Assembly: GCA_002691645.1 (NCBI GenBank)
Contig: NZIP01000027.1
Location: 261,269 to 308,381, forward strand
DNA length: 47,113 bases
From: Flavobacteriaceae bacterium
Lineage (GTDB): Bacteria > Bacteroidota > Bacteroidia > Flavobacteriales > Flavobacteriaceae
Reading direction: 5' to 3'
The translations under genes were made by a program, and so were the position numbers. This document shows positions 17,858 through 26,775 of the stretch, in pieces. The first letter of the stretch is position 1. Every line of letters starts with the position of its first letter. The notes beneath the pieces were generated by a model. That model had not been told where the DNA came from. It searched no databases and saw only the letters and a list, made by a program, of their open reading frames with translations.

Positions 17858-18751
17858 TTAGGCATCAGGATCTGTGATACCGAGATAGGTTAATGAACGA
17901 GGAACTTGACCTAAAACGCGATCAGATTCATCTTCGATAAAAAAGTATTGTACTCCAGTTTTTTTGCCAATGGCTACCAATTCGGCAATGGGAATTTGGC
18001 CTGTACCTAGTACGACGTTGTGATTGACGTCTTGACTTCCCGACTTGTCACCGACTTCTCCCCTTTTCATGTCTTTTAAATGCATGAGTTTAAAGGCTTC
18101 GGGGTATTGCTTGAGCATTGCCACAGGATCACCACCGCCGTGTTGAATCCAGAAGGTATCCATCTCAAAATAAAAATCATTTGCTGACCTTATCATGTAG
18201 TCTAAAAGGGATCCACCGCTGGGATGCTCGCTAAATTCATAGCCGTGCGGATGATATACCAGTGTGATGTCTTCCTTTTTTAATAATCTTCCCGCCTCAT
18301 TCATGATACTTATGGCTTTATCTGCATCCTCAATAGAAAAGGGTTTTTGATGATCAATCCAAGAGACCATAGCGAATTTTGCGCCGTAGAAGTTGGCTCG
18401 AGTAACCAAGGCTTCAAGATTGTTTTGAAGTTCGTTTAAATCAGTGCCCGTTGAGACTAAACTTAAGCCAAATTCATCTAATAAAGCTTTGAAATCAGTT
18501 TCAGACAGTCCATAGGTATTCGGACCTCCTTCAACGCTCTGTAGTCCCCAACCTCTGATGTAAGAGAAGGCTTGAGAAACGTCGTTAGCGAGCATATCTC
18601 TTAAAGAATAGAGTTGTATACCGTAATAAGGCGCGTAGGCGTTGCTTATGGGTGCTTTTTTAGTTTCGCTTTGTTTGCTTTTCTGTTTGCATGAACTGAG
18701 CAGTAGACTACAGACTATAAAGCCCGAAAGTAATATTCGATTAATTTTCAC
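17858..18751 (-). CDS. sugar-phosphate-isomerase/epimerase-like lipoprotein (TIM barrel)
   Basis: 297 residues from a GTG start, with a lipoprotein signal (MKINRILLSGFIVCSLLLSSC, Cys21). The mature part is an AP-endonuclease-2-like TIM barrel: YGIQLYSLRDML, a metal-site His in LVYHPHGYEF, Asp in FEMDTFWIQHGG and Glu in YFFIEDESD. Such barrels isomerise or epimerise sugars, and some cleave 3-keto-glycosides (known). Being lipidated, it acts on the periplasmic or outer side. It is the third gene after an AraC regulator, GMC flavoprotein and small subunit; this context suggests it processes the sugar oxidised by the GMC enzyme. Confidence 0.82.
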   Translation of the reverse strand: MKINRILLSGFIVCSLLLSSCKQKSKQSETKKAPISNAYAPYYGIQLYSLRDMLANDVSQAFSYIRGWGLQSVEGGPNTYGLSETDFKALLDEFGLSLVSTGTDLNELQNNLEALVTRANFYGAKFAMVSWIDHQKPFSIEDADKAISIMNEAGRLLKKEDITLVYHPHGYEFSEHPSGGSLLDYMIRSANDFYFEMDTFWIQHGGGDPVAMLKQYPEAFKLMHLKDMKRGEVGDKSGSQDVNHNVVLGTGQIPIAELVAIGKKTGVQYFFIEDESDRVLGQVPRSLTYLGITDPDA

Positions 18752-18755
18752 TTTT

Positions 18756-19472
18756 TTAACTGATTAGATTCATATTTTCATCCCACTTGGCTACTGTATT
18801 ACGAGTACTTTGGTCAATACATTTTGCAAGCCATGCCTCATCATAGGCAACATTGTGCTGGTCTAGTACTTCTTGTGGTACGCCGTCCCAAACATTGGGT
18901 TGATTTCCGGAATAGCCCAATTCTTCGATTCCCATTTTTGAGGTATAAAACCCAGTCATGGTTAAATTGCGCAACAAATTGAAAAATTGTACTGAGGCCG
19001 GTTGTTGGTGATCGGGCGTATCTGGCTTAGGATATGCGATACCGTCTAAGATCTCTTTTTGTGCAGCTGTATCTGCTGTTGCAAACTCAGTGTCGTTTTT
19101 GAGATTGCTCTGGCGATTTAGCCAAGCCAAGCCACCTCGAAGCGGCAGTTGAAAATCTGGATAATCTTTGGCCATAAACTCAATGAAATTAGGCACCTCT
19201 GCATCAGTGGCAGATTTGTAGCCCTCAGTACCAGGTAAAATGAGATTACATACCGCCGCAAGAGTGGTCATCTCGGCTTCTGAAAAGTATTGCTCGGCCA
19301 TGATTTTTTCGTCATGAGTTGCTTCCTTAGAAGTTCTTCCGTAAGATAACGGATTGGACATTGGAATCTGAAGGCTTTCTGCTTCTGCTGATGGCGCACA
19401 TGAATGAACGGCTAGGGCAGTTGCTCCAGCACCTAAAACTAGGGTTTGTATGGATTTTCTACGATTCATCAT
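18756..19472 (-). CDS. gluconate 2-dehydrogenase subunit 3-like protein
   Basis: 238 residues. The N-terminus has twin arginines before a hydrophobic stretch (MMNRRKSIQTLVLGAGATALAVHSC), a Tat-type signal ending in a lipobox-like VHSC. The mature part matches the gamma (subunit 3) family: EAEMTTLAAVCNLILPG near residues 65-80, then TMTGFYTSKMGIEELGYSGN and YDEAWLAKCID. In gluconate and related dehydrogenases this subunit carries the signal that exports the flavoprotein (known). Start ATG overlaps the GMC stop by four bases (ATGA), so the two are translationally coupled. It lies 4 bases ahead of the sugar-isomerase-like gene. Confidence 0.86.
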   Translation of the reverse strand: MMNRRKSIQTLVLGAGATALAVHSCAPSAEAESLQIPMSNPLSYGRTSKEATHDEKIMAEQYFSEAEMTTLAAVCNLILPGTEGYKSATDAEVPNFIEFMAKDYPDFQLPLRGGLAWLNRQSNLKNDTEFATADTAAQKEILDGIAYPKPDTPDHQQPASVQFFNLLRNLTMTGFYTSKMGIEELGYSGNQPNVWDGVPQEVLDQHNVAYDEAWLAKCIDQSTRNTVAKWDENMNLIS

Positions 19473-21190
19473 ATGTTTTGTTTTTTAATTTCTTGAATGA
19501 TATAATCTGACATTCTCCAAGAGAGTGCCAAAATAGTCCAGGTTGGATTTTTGTCGGCTTGAGAAACAAATGGTCCTGCATCTGCAATGAATACGTTATC
19601 GGCATCGTGCAATTGCTGAAATTCGTTAGTGACCGATTTTTTCTTGTTCTCACCCATACGTGTGGTACCCACCTCGTGAATAATGAGTCCAGGGGCTGCG
19701 ATACCGTAATCTTGATCTGCGCCTGGTTTCTCGCCAAGTGGAATGGCACCCATGGCATCGAAGAGTTCTTCGAAGGTGTTGTGCATGTGCTTGACCTGTT
19801 TTTTCTCATAATCAGTCCATTGGTAGTTGAACTTGAGCACAGGAATACCCCACTCATCTACAGTTGACTCGTCGATTTCACAGTAATTGTTGTATTGAGG
19901 GATGGATTCTCCTCGACCTCCAAAGCCTACAATTGACCCGTAGTATTTTTTGACATCGTCTCTAAGACCGTTTCCGTATCCTCCGACAGGAAGGTCAAAG
20001 TGCTTGTTGAGATCGTTAGGGTTGAACCCAAAACCGTAAGAAGGCATTCCCATACCACCCCAAACTTCGATGTGGTATCCTCTAGGGAAGTCTAATTTTT
20101 TATTGTCTAACCACCAAGGGGTGTACACGTGCATTCCACCTACACCATCTTCGTTATAATTGGTTTTTCTGTTCATTAGTCTAGGGACGAAGGCTGCTCT
20201 TGAGGCTCCTGTGGAATCGTGCACATAACGGCCCACTAAACCACTTGAATTTCCTAAACCTGAGGGGTGTTGAGCACTCTTAGAATTGAGTAAAATACGG
20301 GCAGTACTACAGGCTGATGCTGCAAGAACTACGGTTTTACCTTTAATGCTGTACTCTTTGCGGTCATCTTTGTTGACAAATGAAACTCCTGTAGCGCGAC
20401 CTTCATCATTGGTGTTTACCGCACGAACCATGGCATTGACGAAAAGCTTTACTTGGCCTCCGTTTTTCTGTGCTGGAAAAATCAAACAACTTCCTGCTGA
20501 GAAATCGGCATAGACCGAACAAGATCGGTTACACTGACCGCAGTAAAAACAAATACCCCTTTCGTTATTGATACGCTTGGTCAGCATCGACATTCTTGAA
20601 GGGTAAACGGGAATGTTTGCCTTTCGAGCTCCGTTGATGTAGAACAATTCGTGTAATCTTGGTTTGGGAGGCGGTAAGAAATACCCGTCAGGATCATTTG
20701 GAAGTCCTTCGTTTGTTCCAAAGACTCCGATGAGTTTATCGACCTTATCGTAATAGGGTTTGACGTCTTCGTATTCGATTGGCCAGTTGTCGCCTAAACC
20801 GTCTTGATCGTAGCGTTTAAAATCTTTGGGTCCAAATCGAAGTGAAATACGCCCCCAGTGATTGGTTCGGCCTCCAAGCATTCGAGATCTAAACCATCTA
20901 AAGTTAGAGTCTTCGTGATTGGTGTAAGGTTCTCCGTCGATGTCCCAGCCTCCATATGCAGCGTCAAAATCTCCAAAAGCCCTGTGAATACTTGAGCCGC
21001 GTCGTGGTGACTCATAAGACCATTTCATTTGGGTCATTTGGTCAGGGTCTGCAGGATCAAAAAACGGACCGGCTTCGACCACTGCAATTTTTAGGCCTGC
21101 CTCTGATAGAACTTTGGTTGCCATACCTCCACCAGCACCTGAGCCGACGATAATGACATCAAATTCTTCATTGTTTTCAATAATTTGCAT
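19469..21190 (-). CDS. GMC oxidoreductase, large flavoprotein subunit
   Basis: 573 residues. FAD motif at residues 15-22 (VGSGAGGG) and the GMC segment GGRTNHWG (106-113). The C-terminal active-site pattern is HEVGTTRMG, with His505, and NPTWTI, with Asn548, the His/Asn pair that abstracts the proton in the family. Cysteines 214, 217, 220 and 224 (C-x2-C-x2-C-x3-C, plus C235) could hold an iron-sulfur cluster, as in some sugar dehydrogenases. It lacks its own export signal, so it probably leaves the cytoplasm with the Tat-bearing subunit 3 encoded next. The likely substrate is a sugar or glycoside; which carbon is oxidised is not determined. An AraC gene precedes it by 18 bases. Confidence 0.9.
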   Translation of the reverse strand: MQIIENNEEFDVIIVGSGAGGGMATKVLSEAGLKIAVVEAGPFFDPADPDQMTQMKWSYESPRRGSSIHRAFGDFDAAYGGWDIDGEPYTNHEDSNFRWFRSRMLGGRTNHWGRISLRFGPKDFKRYDQDGLGDNWPIEYEDVKPYYDKVDKLIGVFGTNEGLPNDPDGYFLPPPKPRLHELFYINGARKANIPVYPSRMSMLTKRINNERGICFYCGQCNRSCSVYADFSAGSCLIFPAQKNGGQVKLFVNAMVRAVNTNDEGRATGVSFVNKDDRKEYSIKGKTVVLAASACSTARILLNSKSAQHPSGLGNSSGLVGRYVHDSTGASRAAFVPRLMNRKTNYNEDGVGGMHVYTPWWLDNKKLDFPRGYHIEVWGGMGMPSYGFGFNPNDLNKHFDLPVGGYGNGLRDDVKKYYGSIVGFGGRGESIPQYNNYCEIDESTVDEWGIPVLKFNYQWTDYEKKQVKHMHNTFEELFDAMGAIPLGEKPGADQDYGIAAPGLIIHEVGTTRMGENKKKSVTNEFQQLHDADNVFIADAGPFVSQADKNPTWTILALSWRMSDYIIQEIKKQNI

Positions 21191-21208
21191 TTTCTATATG
21201 TTGTTTAG

Positions 21209-22078
21209 TTATAGTGTTCGCTTTAATCCAGAAAATTCCATTCTGTATTTAGAAGGTGTACAACCGTTTCTCTTCTTAAATGTACGATGAAAATTTGCAA
21301 GATTATAGAACCCACAATCTTGAGCGATCTCAGCTACGGCAGTATCACCTTCGATGAGTAAAACTGCCGCTTTGACGAGTCGAATTTCATTGAGGTAATT
21401 GATAAAAGTTCTGCCTGTTGTTCTTTTGATAAACCGATTGAAGGTAATTTGTGACATATGCAATTCATTGGCCACTTCTTCAAGGGTTAATTTTCGCTGG
21501 TAATTGAGTTCTAAAAAGTCATTGAGTTTCTCGAGTTCTTTGCTTTTTTCATAAGTGTATATAGGGGCAGCTGTTGAAGAGAGTATGCGCTGATTTCTAG
21601 AGGTGGCTAAATCGTGTAAAATAGATAACATTTCTAGAAAGTAATCCATACCCTGCTTGTTGTACATTTCGATGAGCCTTGGCTTTACCAAATCAAAGGT
21701 TTCATTGGAGAATAAAATTCCGTGCTGTGCGCGTTGAAACATGTCTTTTATGGGGCTAAAGATTTGACGATTGATAAGCGCGGTTTCAAAAAGTGAGGGG
21801 TGAAACTGTAAGGTAATTTCGTGAATTGGTTTGGTGGTGCAATGATGTTGTTCCCAGCAGTGGCCAAGATTAGATCCTACAAGCAAGAGCTCTTTGGCTT
21901 TTATGACTTCGTTATGGTCACCAATTCTTCGCAATAAGCCCGTTGCATTTTCGATAAAATTCAGCTCGAATTCAGGATGTTGGTGAAAAGGCCAATCAAA
22001 ATAGTCTTTTAGGCGGTCAAAGACTAGAAAGCAATCTTTTTTAGAAAGCTGTACTATTTCTTGATGTGCTCGAACCAC
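21209..22078 (-). CDS. AraC-family transcriptional regulator
   Basis: 289 residues from a GTG start; the upstream frame closes at TAA (22093-22091), so no earlier ATG exists. The N-terminal ~100 residues form a cupin-like sensor (FHQHPEFELNFIENATGLLRRIG), the C-terminal ~100 residues the double helix-turn-helix (LTLEEVANELHMSQITFNRFIKRTTG, then VAEIAQDCGFYNLANFHRTFKK). It is the first gene of a five-gene minus-strand run and probably controls the GMC operon; the sensor may bind a sugar. An AT-rich 400-base region precedes it. Confidence 0.85.
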   Translation of the reverse strand: MVRAHQEIVQLSKKDCFLVFDRLKDYFDWPFHQHPEFELNFIENATGLLRRIGDHNEVIKAKELLLVGSNLGHCWEQHHCTTKPIHEITLQFHPSLFETALINRQIFSPIKDMFQRAQHGILFSNETFDLVKPRLIEMYNKQGMDYFLEMLSILHDLATSRNQRILSSTAAPIYTYEKSKELEKLNDFLELNYQRKLTLEEVANELHMSQITFNRFIKRTTGRTFINYLNEIRLVKAAVLLIEGDTAVAEIAQDCGFYNLANFHRTFKKRNGCTPSKYRMEFSGLKRTL

Positions 22079-22445
22079 AAGTGTGTTTTTTTATTAGGTT
22101 AGTGACAAAAAAGTACATATTGAGCGTTGAAAATATGTAAATATTTGTTATTAAACAAATTATAAGATTTTCTTTTTGACGTGATTGATTTAACTTCAAA
22201 AACTTGTATATTTTGTCTTTTTTTGAAAAAATACTATTGTTACTGTTTGATACAATAATGTAAATTCAATTTGTGAATCATGTAATAATCTTCAATAAAT
22301 AAATAAAAGTGTATAAATGATTTAAAAAAGTACATGTGTTCATGGACTTTTACAAATGTAAATTGACTACATGATTTGAATTAGAGGTCGACAGTAAGGT
22401 CAAAGTTTAAGTTTAGTATTATTACTGTTGATTTATAATATATAA
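22079..22445. other. AT-rich intergenic region with a repeat and a possible plus-strand promoter
   Basis: No open frame of more than about ten codons follows the ATGs I could trace on the plus strand. Seen directly: a 12-base direct repeat AAAAAAGTACAT at 22107-22118 and 22324-22335; a promoter-like TTG (22185-22187), 19 bases, TATATTTTG (22207-22215) on the plus strand; and a terminator hairpin immediately downstream. The repeats could be sites for the adjacent AraC protein; the promoter-terminator pair could give a ~250-base RNA. Both are inference. Confidence 0.35.
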
Positions 22446-22468
22446 AGGCGCCCCTTGGGGCGCTTTTT
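22444..22468. terminator. strong GC hairpin with T-run
   Basis: GCGCCCC (22448-22454) pairs with GGGGCGC (22457-22463) across a TT turn, extended by AAAG/CTTT. On the plus strand it is followed by TTTTT; on the minus strand by a weaker TTTATATATT. It probably ends the minus-strand exopolysaccharide/BASS transcript, which stops about 12 bases before it, and can end a plus-strand RNA as well. Confidence 0.6.
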
Positions 22469-22479
22469 ATTTGAAGGTC

Positions 22480-23492
22480 TTATTTCATCTTCTTTTTAGA
22501 ATTCGAAAAGAGAGAGGCTAAGATTGAGCCTGTTGAATTCATGACGGGTCCGAATAGGGTAGATGCTAATCCCATAGTGGTTAATTTCCCTAATTCAAGT
22601 GCGAGCCCTGTGGCGAGCCCAGAGTTTTGCATGCCTACTTCTATGCAAATGGTTTTGGTATCTTCTTGTGAGAGCTTAAATAGTTTGGCACAGTGAAAGC
22701 CTAAGAAATATCCGATAAGATTGTGCAAAAGCACAAATAGGAGCAAGGTGCCGCCAATCATCGCCAAGGTTTTTTGACCAAGTGCAGTACTAATGGCGAT
22801 TATTATGGTAATGCTGAGTTTCGCCGTCCATTCTAGGGCGGGTTTTAAGCGACTTAGATTGTTTTTTAAAAACGGATGTATGATGAGTCCTAGAGCAATT
22901 GGAACGACCACCATTTTAGTTGTGCTCACAAAAAGCGCCATGGGATCTACATCTATGTAGGTCTTGGCTAGGGTGAGCATTAAAAGTGGGGTAAATAATG
23001 GAGCGAGTAGTGTAGCACAGGCTGTAAGGGTGAGTGAAAGAGGTAAGTTGCCCTTAGCCAAATAGGTCATGACATTTGAGGCCACGCCACTAGGTGAACA
23101 TCCTACCAAAATAATACCGGCAGCTACTTCAGGAGGTAAGTTGCTGAAAAAGGCTAAATTAGCACCCACTAAAGGCATGATTAAAAACTGCAGTAGTAGC
23201 CCAATTCCTATGGCCTTAGGGCTTTTGAGTATTTGGATAAACTCTTTTTTTGTAATTGTACACCCATAGCAAACATGATGAGCATGATTAGTGGAATGAT
23301 TAGCGTCTTAGCTTCGAAGCCAAAAGGTTGGGCAATTGCAGATGGAAATTGCAACCCCAGAATTACCGCTGCTGAGACCAAGGCGGTAAAGCCTAGGAGT
23401 TTTTTAAGTAGGGAGCCACTAGGGTAGAAGGCCAAAATTAAAAGCCCGATACTGAGTAGAATCGGGCCGTATGTAGTAACTATTATTTGCAT
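22480..23492 (-). pseudogene. BASS-family (bile-acid:sodium symporter-like) transporter, frame interrupted at an A7 run
   Basis: The first part starts at the ATG at 23492 (MQIIVTTYGPILLSIGLLIL) and reads in one frame through MLIMFAMGVQLQKK; the second part continues in another frame with EFIQILKSPKAIGIG and carries on to the C-terminus. The two join exactly if the ribosome slips back one base in the A run (plus-strand T at 23245-23251). The two halves together have the length and membrane pattern of a whole ~335-residue BASS transporter (GCSPSGVASNVMTYLAKGN is the family motif). The run reads CAA-AAA-AAG, the classic -1 slippery heptamer A-AAA-AAG. Mutation or sequencing error is the simplest reading; programmed shifting is possible. 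The start lies one base past the wzc stop. Confidence 0.78.
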
Positions 23493-23493
23493 A

Positions 23494-25899
23494 TCAGCTG
23501 CTAAAGATACGCTTATACCATTTCTTTTGTTGATTGTTATTGTATGAATAACCGTATTTATAGCCATAGCTATAGCCATAACCGTAGCCGTAGTAATTAT
23601 TCAGTTTAACATCGTTAAGCATGACAGCAACGTTTTTAAGTCGTTCTTCTTTGACTGCATCTAATACGAATTCAACAATGCCTTTATGGGTAAAACCAGC
23701 TCTCACTGTAAATAGCGTTAGATCTGAAAAATCTTGCATAATGGTTGTGTCTGCAACTAACATGGTTGGTGCAGTATCTAAGATGATGTAATCATACACT
23801 CTACTGAGCTCATCTAACATAAATTCAGCTCGTTCAGATCGCCATAACTCAGCAGGGTTTGGAGGTATACTACCCGATGGTATTACATTCAACTTTGGAT
23901 GAAAGGTTGACTTAATAATTAAAGACTCTAAATTATTGTTTTGTTTTGATAAATAGTCAGAAATACCATCCATACGTTTTAAGATACGGTCGTAGCGCTG
24001 TAGTTGAGGGTTTCGTAAATCTGCGCCTAATAGCAGTACTTTTTTATCGAGGTTTGCCAAGGTTATTGCCAAGTTGGTCGCTGTAAAGGTTTTACCCTCG
24101 CCCTTTACCGTTGAAGTGACAATAATGCGTATGGCCTTGTCTGTCTCTTTTTTATTTAGTACAAACTGCAGGTTTGACATTAGAATACGACAGGCTTCAG
24201 CGAGTTGTGAACGGTCGTTTTCAGCATCGATAATTTCAGCTTCACCTTTTGGTATAGAGGGGAGTTCACCTACAACTGGAATTTTACCCTTGATGATTTT
24301 ATCGAGTTCTTCTCTTGAATTCACTTTAGTGTTTAGCGCATCTTTAGTAATGACAAAGCCAACAGGTAGAATTGCACCGAGCAGAACTGCAGCCAAATAA
24401 ATGATATTTTTCTTAGGTGCAATTGGAATTTCTTGGGTGTAGGCGTAATCTACGATTTTTGCCTTAGGCGCCGTAACGGCTAAATTCAAGGAGTTCTCCT
24501 CTCTTTTTTGAAGTAAAAAGAGGTAAAGCGTTTCTTTGATGTTTTGTTGACGTTCAATACCACGGTAGACTCTTTCTTTTTCGGGCACTGAAGCAATTTG
24601 AGAACCGATCAGTCGTGACTGTCGGTTGAGTTCTTTAATGTTGATTTGAAGATTTGATCTAAGGCGCTGCAGCGATTGTATCACATTTTCTTTAATAGCT
24701 GTAATTTGACTGTTAATTCGAATAACGACAGGGTTTTTTGCAGTTGACCCCGCAAGTAAACGGTTTTTTTCAAGTACTAATTCGTTGTACTCTGAAATGA
24801 CGTTATTTACGTTAGCTTCTTCAATACCAAGGTTAGCGGGCAGTAGATTAGTCGCTTCATCTTTTTTGACATAATCTAAAAGGGAATTGACCAATTCTAG
24901 TTGTGTGCCTACATTTTGTTTTAATTTATTGTACTCAGCGGCGTTATTTACAAATAAACTCGATTCGGTTACAATATCAGTTAGGGCATTTTCTGATTTA
25001 AAGGTCTCTTTACCTGACTCTACCAATTCTAGTTCGTTGTTAATGATAACTAAACGCTCGTCGATAAAGTCGGCGGTAGAGGTAGCTACTAGGTTTTTGT
25101 CTTCAATGGCTTGTCTGTTGTACTCAATAATGAGTTGATCGATAATGTCTCTAGCCTTTTGAGGTACAGGATGCTCGTAATTAATGCGAATTAGACTAGC
25201 ATCTTTGTTAACTAATGAAATACTTATATTTTCAAGTAACGCAGATGCGGTTTTTTCAATAGAATTGAACTGAATAAAATAGGTCGTGTTATCGCCTAAT
25301 TTAATTTCTTCATTTCGACTCACGATTAATTCGCCAAAATCAAATGCTGTGATGATATCGTAAGAGGTTTGTATGACTTCATCATTGCCAGTATTTGTTA
25401 TCAGTACGTAGTCATCTTTCTCTTCAATTTTATAGGTTCTAAATTCTGGGAATTCAGCTTTATTAATTTTTTCTTCATCTAGATAAATGGATTTCACCAA
25501 AAAAGGTCCGTTGATGTATGATTCAGATGCTTTGATTCTGCCTTCTTGAAGGTATACCAAATTTAAGTTTAGTCTCTTGACCACTTCGTTTGCAAGTGTT
25601 CTAGATTTTAGTATACCAATTTCGTTTTCAATTTCTGAAGAGTTTAGGCCTGAAAATAAATCAAGATCTAAGCCTTCTAGGCTTCCTTTGTTTGCACCCT
25701 TACCATCTTCGTCTTTGATAAGAATTATGGCTGAAGTACTGTAAACCTCTATAGTATACCTAAGATAGATAAAAGCCATACCTAGGGCTATAATCATAAA
25801 TAAAACGATGTAGGGCCAAAGACGACTGTACTTTTCAATTAGTTTTCTGATGTCAATGGCATCTTCTTCTATTAATTCGGGTTGATTTGTATTGTTCAT
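23494..25899 (-). CDS. wzc: Wzc-type polysaccharide co-polymerase with tyrosine kinase domain
   Basis: 801 residues. TM1 at about 31-46, periplasmic Wzz domain with coiled-coil stretches (about 250-470), TM2 at about 498-518, then a cytoplasmic bacterial tyrosine kinase: Walker A at 596-605 (STVKGEGKTF), Walker A' at 621-631 (VLLLGADLRNP), Walker B at 704-709 (YIILDTAP). The tail has a dense tyrosine cluster (769-786, mostly GY or SY repeats) ready for autophosphorylation. Such proteins control chain length and export together with the Wza channel (known). It follows the wza gene by 7 bases; the BASS gene starts immediately after its stop. Confidence 0.95.
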   Translation of the reverse strand: MNNTNQPELIEEDAIDIRKLIEKYSRLWPYIVLFMIIALGMAFIYLRYTIEVYSTSAIILIKDEDGKGANKGSLEGLDLDLFSGLNSSEIENEIGILKSRTLANEVVKRLNLNLVYLQEGRIKASESYINGPFLVKSIYLDEEKINKAEFPEFRTYKIEEKDDYVLITNTGNDEVIQTSYDIITAFDFGELIVSRNEEIKLGDNTTYFIQFNSIEKTASALLENISISLVNKDASLIRINYEHPVPQKARDIIDQLIIEYNRQAIEDKNLVATSTADFIDERLVIINNELELVESGKETFKSENALTDIVTESSLFVNNAAEYNKLKQNVGTQLELVNSLLDYVKKDEATNLLPANLGIEEANVNNVISEYNELVLEKNRLLAGSTAKNPVVIRINSQITAIKENVIQSLQRLRSNLQINIKELNRQSRLIGSQIASVPEKERVYRGIERQQNIKETLYLFLLQKREENSLNLAVTAPKAKIVDYAYTQEIPIAPKKNIIYLAAVLLGAILPVGFVITKDALNTKVNSREELDKIIKGKIPVVGELPSIPKGEAEIIDAENDRSQLAEACRILMSNLQFVLNKKETDKAIRIIVTSTVKGEGKTFTATNLAITLANLDKKVLLLGADLRNPQLQRYDRILKRMDGISDYLSKQNNNLESLIIKSTFHPKLNVIPSGSIPPNPAELWRSERAEFMLDELSRVYDYIILDTAPTMLVADTTIMQDFSDLTLFTVRAGFTHKGIVEFVLDAVKEERLKNVAVMLNDVKLNNYYGYGYGYSYGYKYGYSYNNNQQKKWYKRIFSS

Positions 25900-25906
25900 G
25901 GTTTAT

Positions 25907-26716
25907 TTAACGCGTAATTAAAATAGTCAGTGATATAAGGGCTGATAATATTGAAATATAAACTTGGGAGTTTCTAGTATAAGATGCACGGAGGTAGTTG
26001 CTCTTGGGCTCAACATAGATTACATCGTTTTGTCTTAGCATATAGAAGGGTGATGATAGGGTGTTTGAATCGGTCAAATCTAAGTATTTGTAATGTTTGG
26101 TATTGTTTTCAGCTTGTCGTATGACTAGTACATTTTGTCGTTCACCAAAAATGGTCAGGTCTCCCGCTAAGCCCAGAGCTTGAGGAAGGGTTAGGTATTC
26201 ATCACCAACGTCATAAGTACCTGGATTTTTGACCTCGCCAAGCACTGAGACTTGAAAGTTTAGAATACGTACATTAACGATAGGGTCTTGAACGTATTCA
26301 CTTATTTTAATTTTAAGTACTGACTGTAATTCTTGCCTTGATAAGCCTGCTACTGGTACAGTACCCAATATGGGAAACTCAATATTACCCTCACTGTCTA
26401 CCAAGTAATTTTGAAGTGCTTGTTGGTTTTGATTGAATTGTATTTCAGATGCTGCAAGACCTGTTCGTGTACCAAGAATGGTTAGATTAAAAGGAGCTGC
26501 TGCTGCTTGCTCAAGAGCAGAGACAGTAATTGAAAGTAAATCATTAGACCTAATACTTAAATTTTTTGGCATTTCTGAGGAGCTTATACTACTAGTGTTT
26601 TCAGTATTTTGAAGTTGAAGATTTTGAAAGTACACAATTTCAGATTTTGATACTCCGCAGGAGCTTAACAAAACTGAAAAAATAAAAAGAGAAATTAGAT
26701 TTTTGATTGGGGTCAT
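25907..26716 (-). CDS. wza: Wza-type polysaccharide export lipoprotein
   Basis: I choose the ATG at 26716, which gives the lipoprotein signal MTPIKNLISLFIFSVLLSSC (Cys20); the upstream ATG at 26746 adds ten residues that do not look like a signal. The 269-residue protein has the polysaccharide-export domain (about 45-150, including NYLVDSEGNIEFPILGTV) and an SLBB domain (VSVLGEVKNPGTYDVGD), then a C-terminal hydrophobic helix (YISILSALISLTILI). It forms the outer-membrane channel. Compared with E. coli Wza it is short, with one SLBB, as usual in Bacteroidota. Seven bases separate it from wzc. Confidence 0.92.
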   Translation of the reverse strand: MTPIKNLISLFIFSVLLSSCGVSKSEIVYFQNLQLQNTENTSSISSSEMPKNLSIRSNDLLSITVSALEQAAAAPFNLTILGTRTGLAASEIQFNQNQQALQNYLVDSEGNIEFPILGTVPVAGLSRQELQSVLKIKISEYVQDPIVNVRILNFQVSVLGEVKNPGTYDVGDEYLTLPQALGLAGDLTIFGERQNVLVIRQAENNTKHYKYLDLTDSNTLSSPFYMLRQNDVIYVEPKSNYLRASYTRNSQVYISILSALISLTILITR

Positions 26717-26775
26717 GATAAGTGATTTAATAGTGCAAAAATGCACAAAATTTAGGAATTTATTGGGTTCAAAAA

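Noticed and set aside
18756-21190. Considered choline or alcohol dehydrogenase for the GMC gene.
   Set aside because: The paired subunit 3 and the cysteine cluster match the gluconate/sugar dehydrogenase group better.
23540-23600. Short tandem-like repeats of TAGCCATA/GTAGCC.
   Set aside because: They encode the GY/SY-rich tail of Wzc, so the pattern is coding low complexity and not a DNA repeat element.
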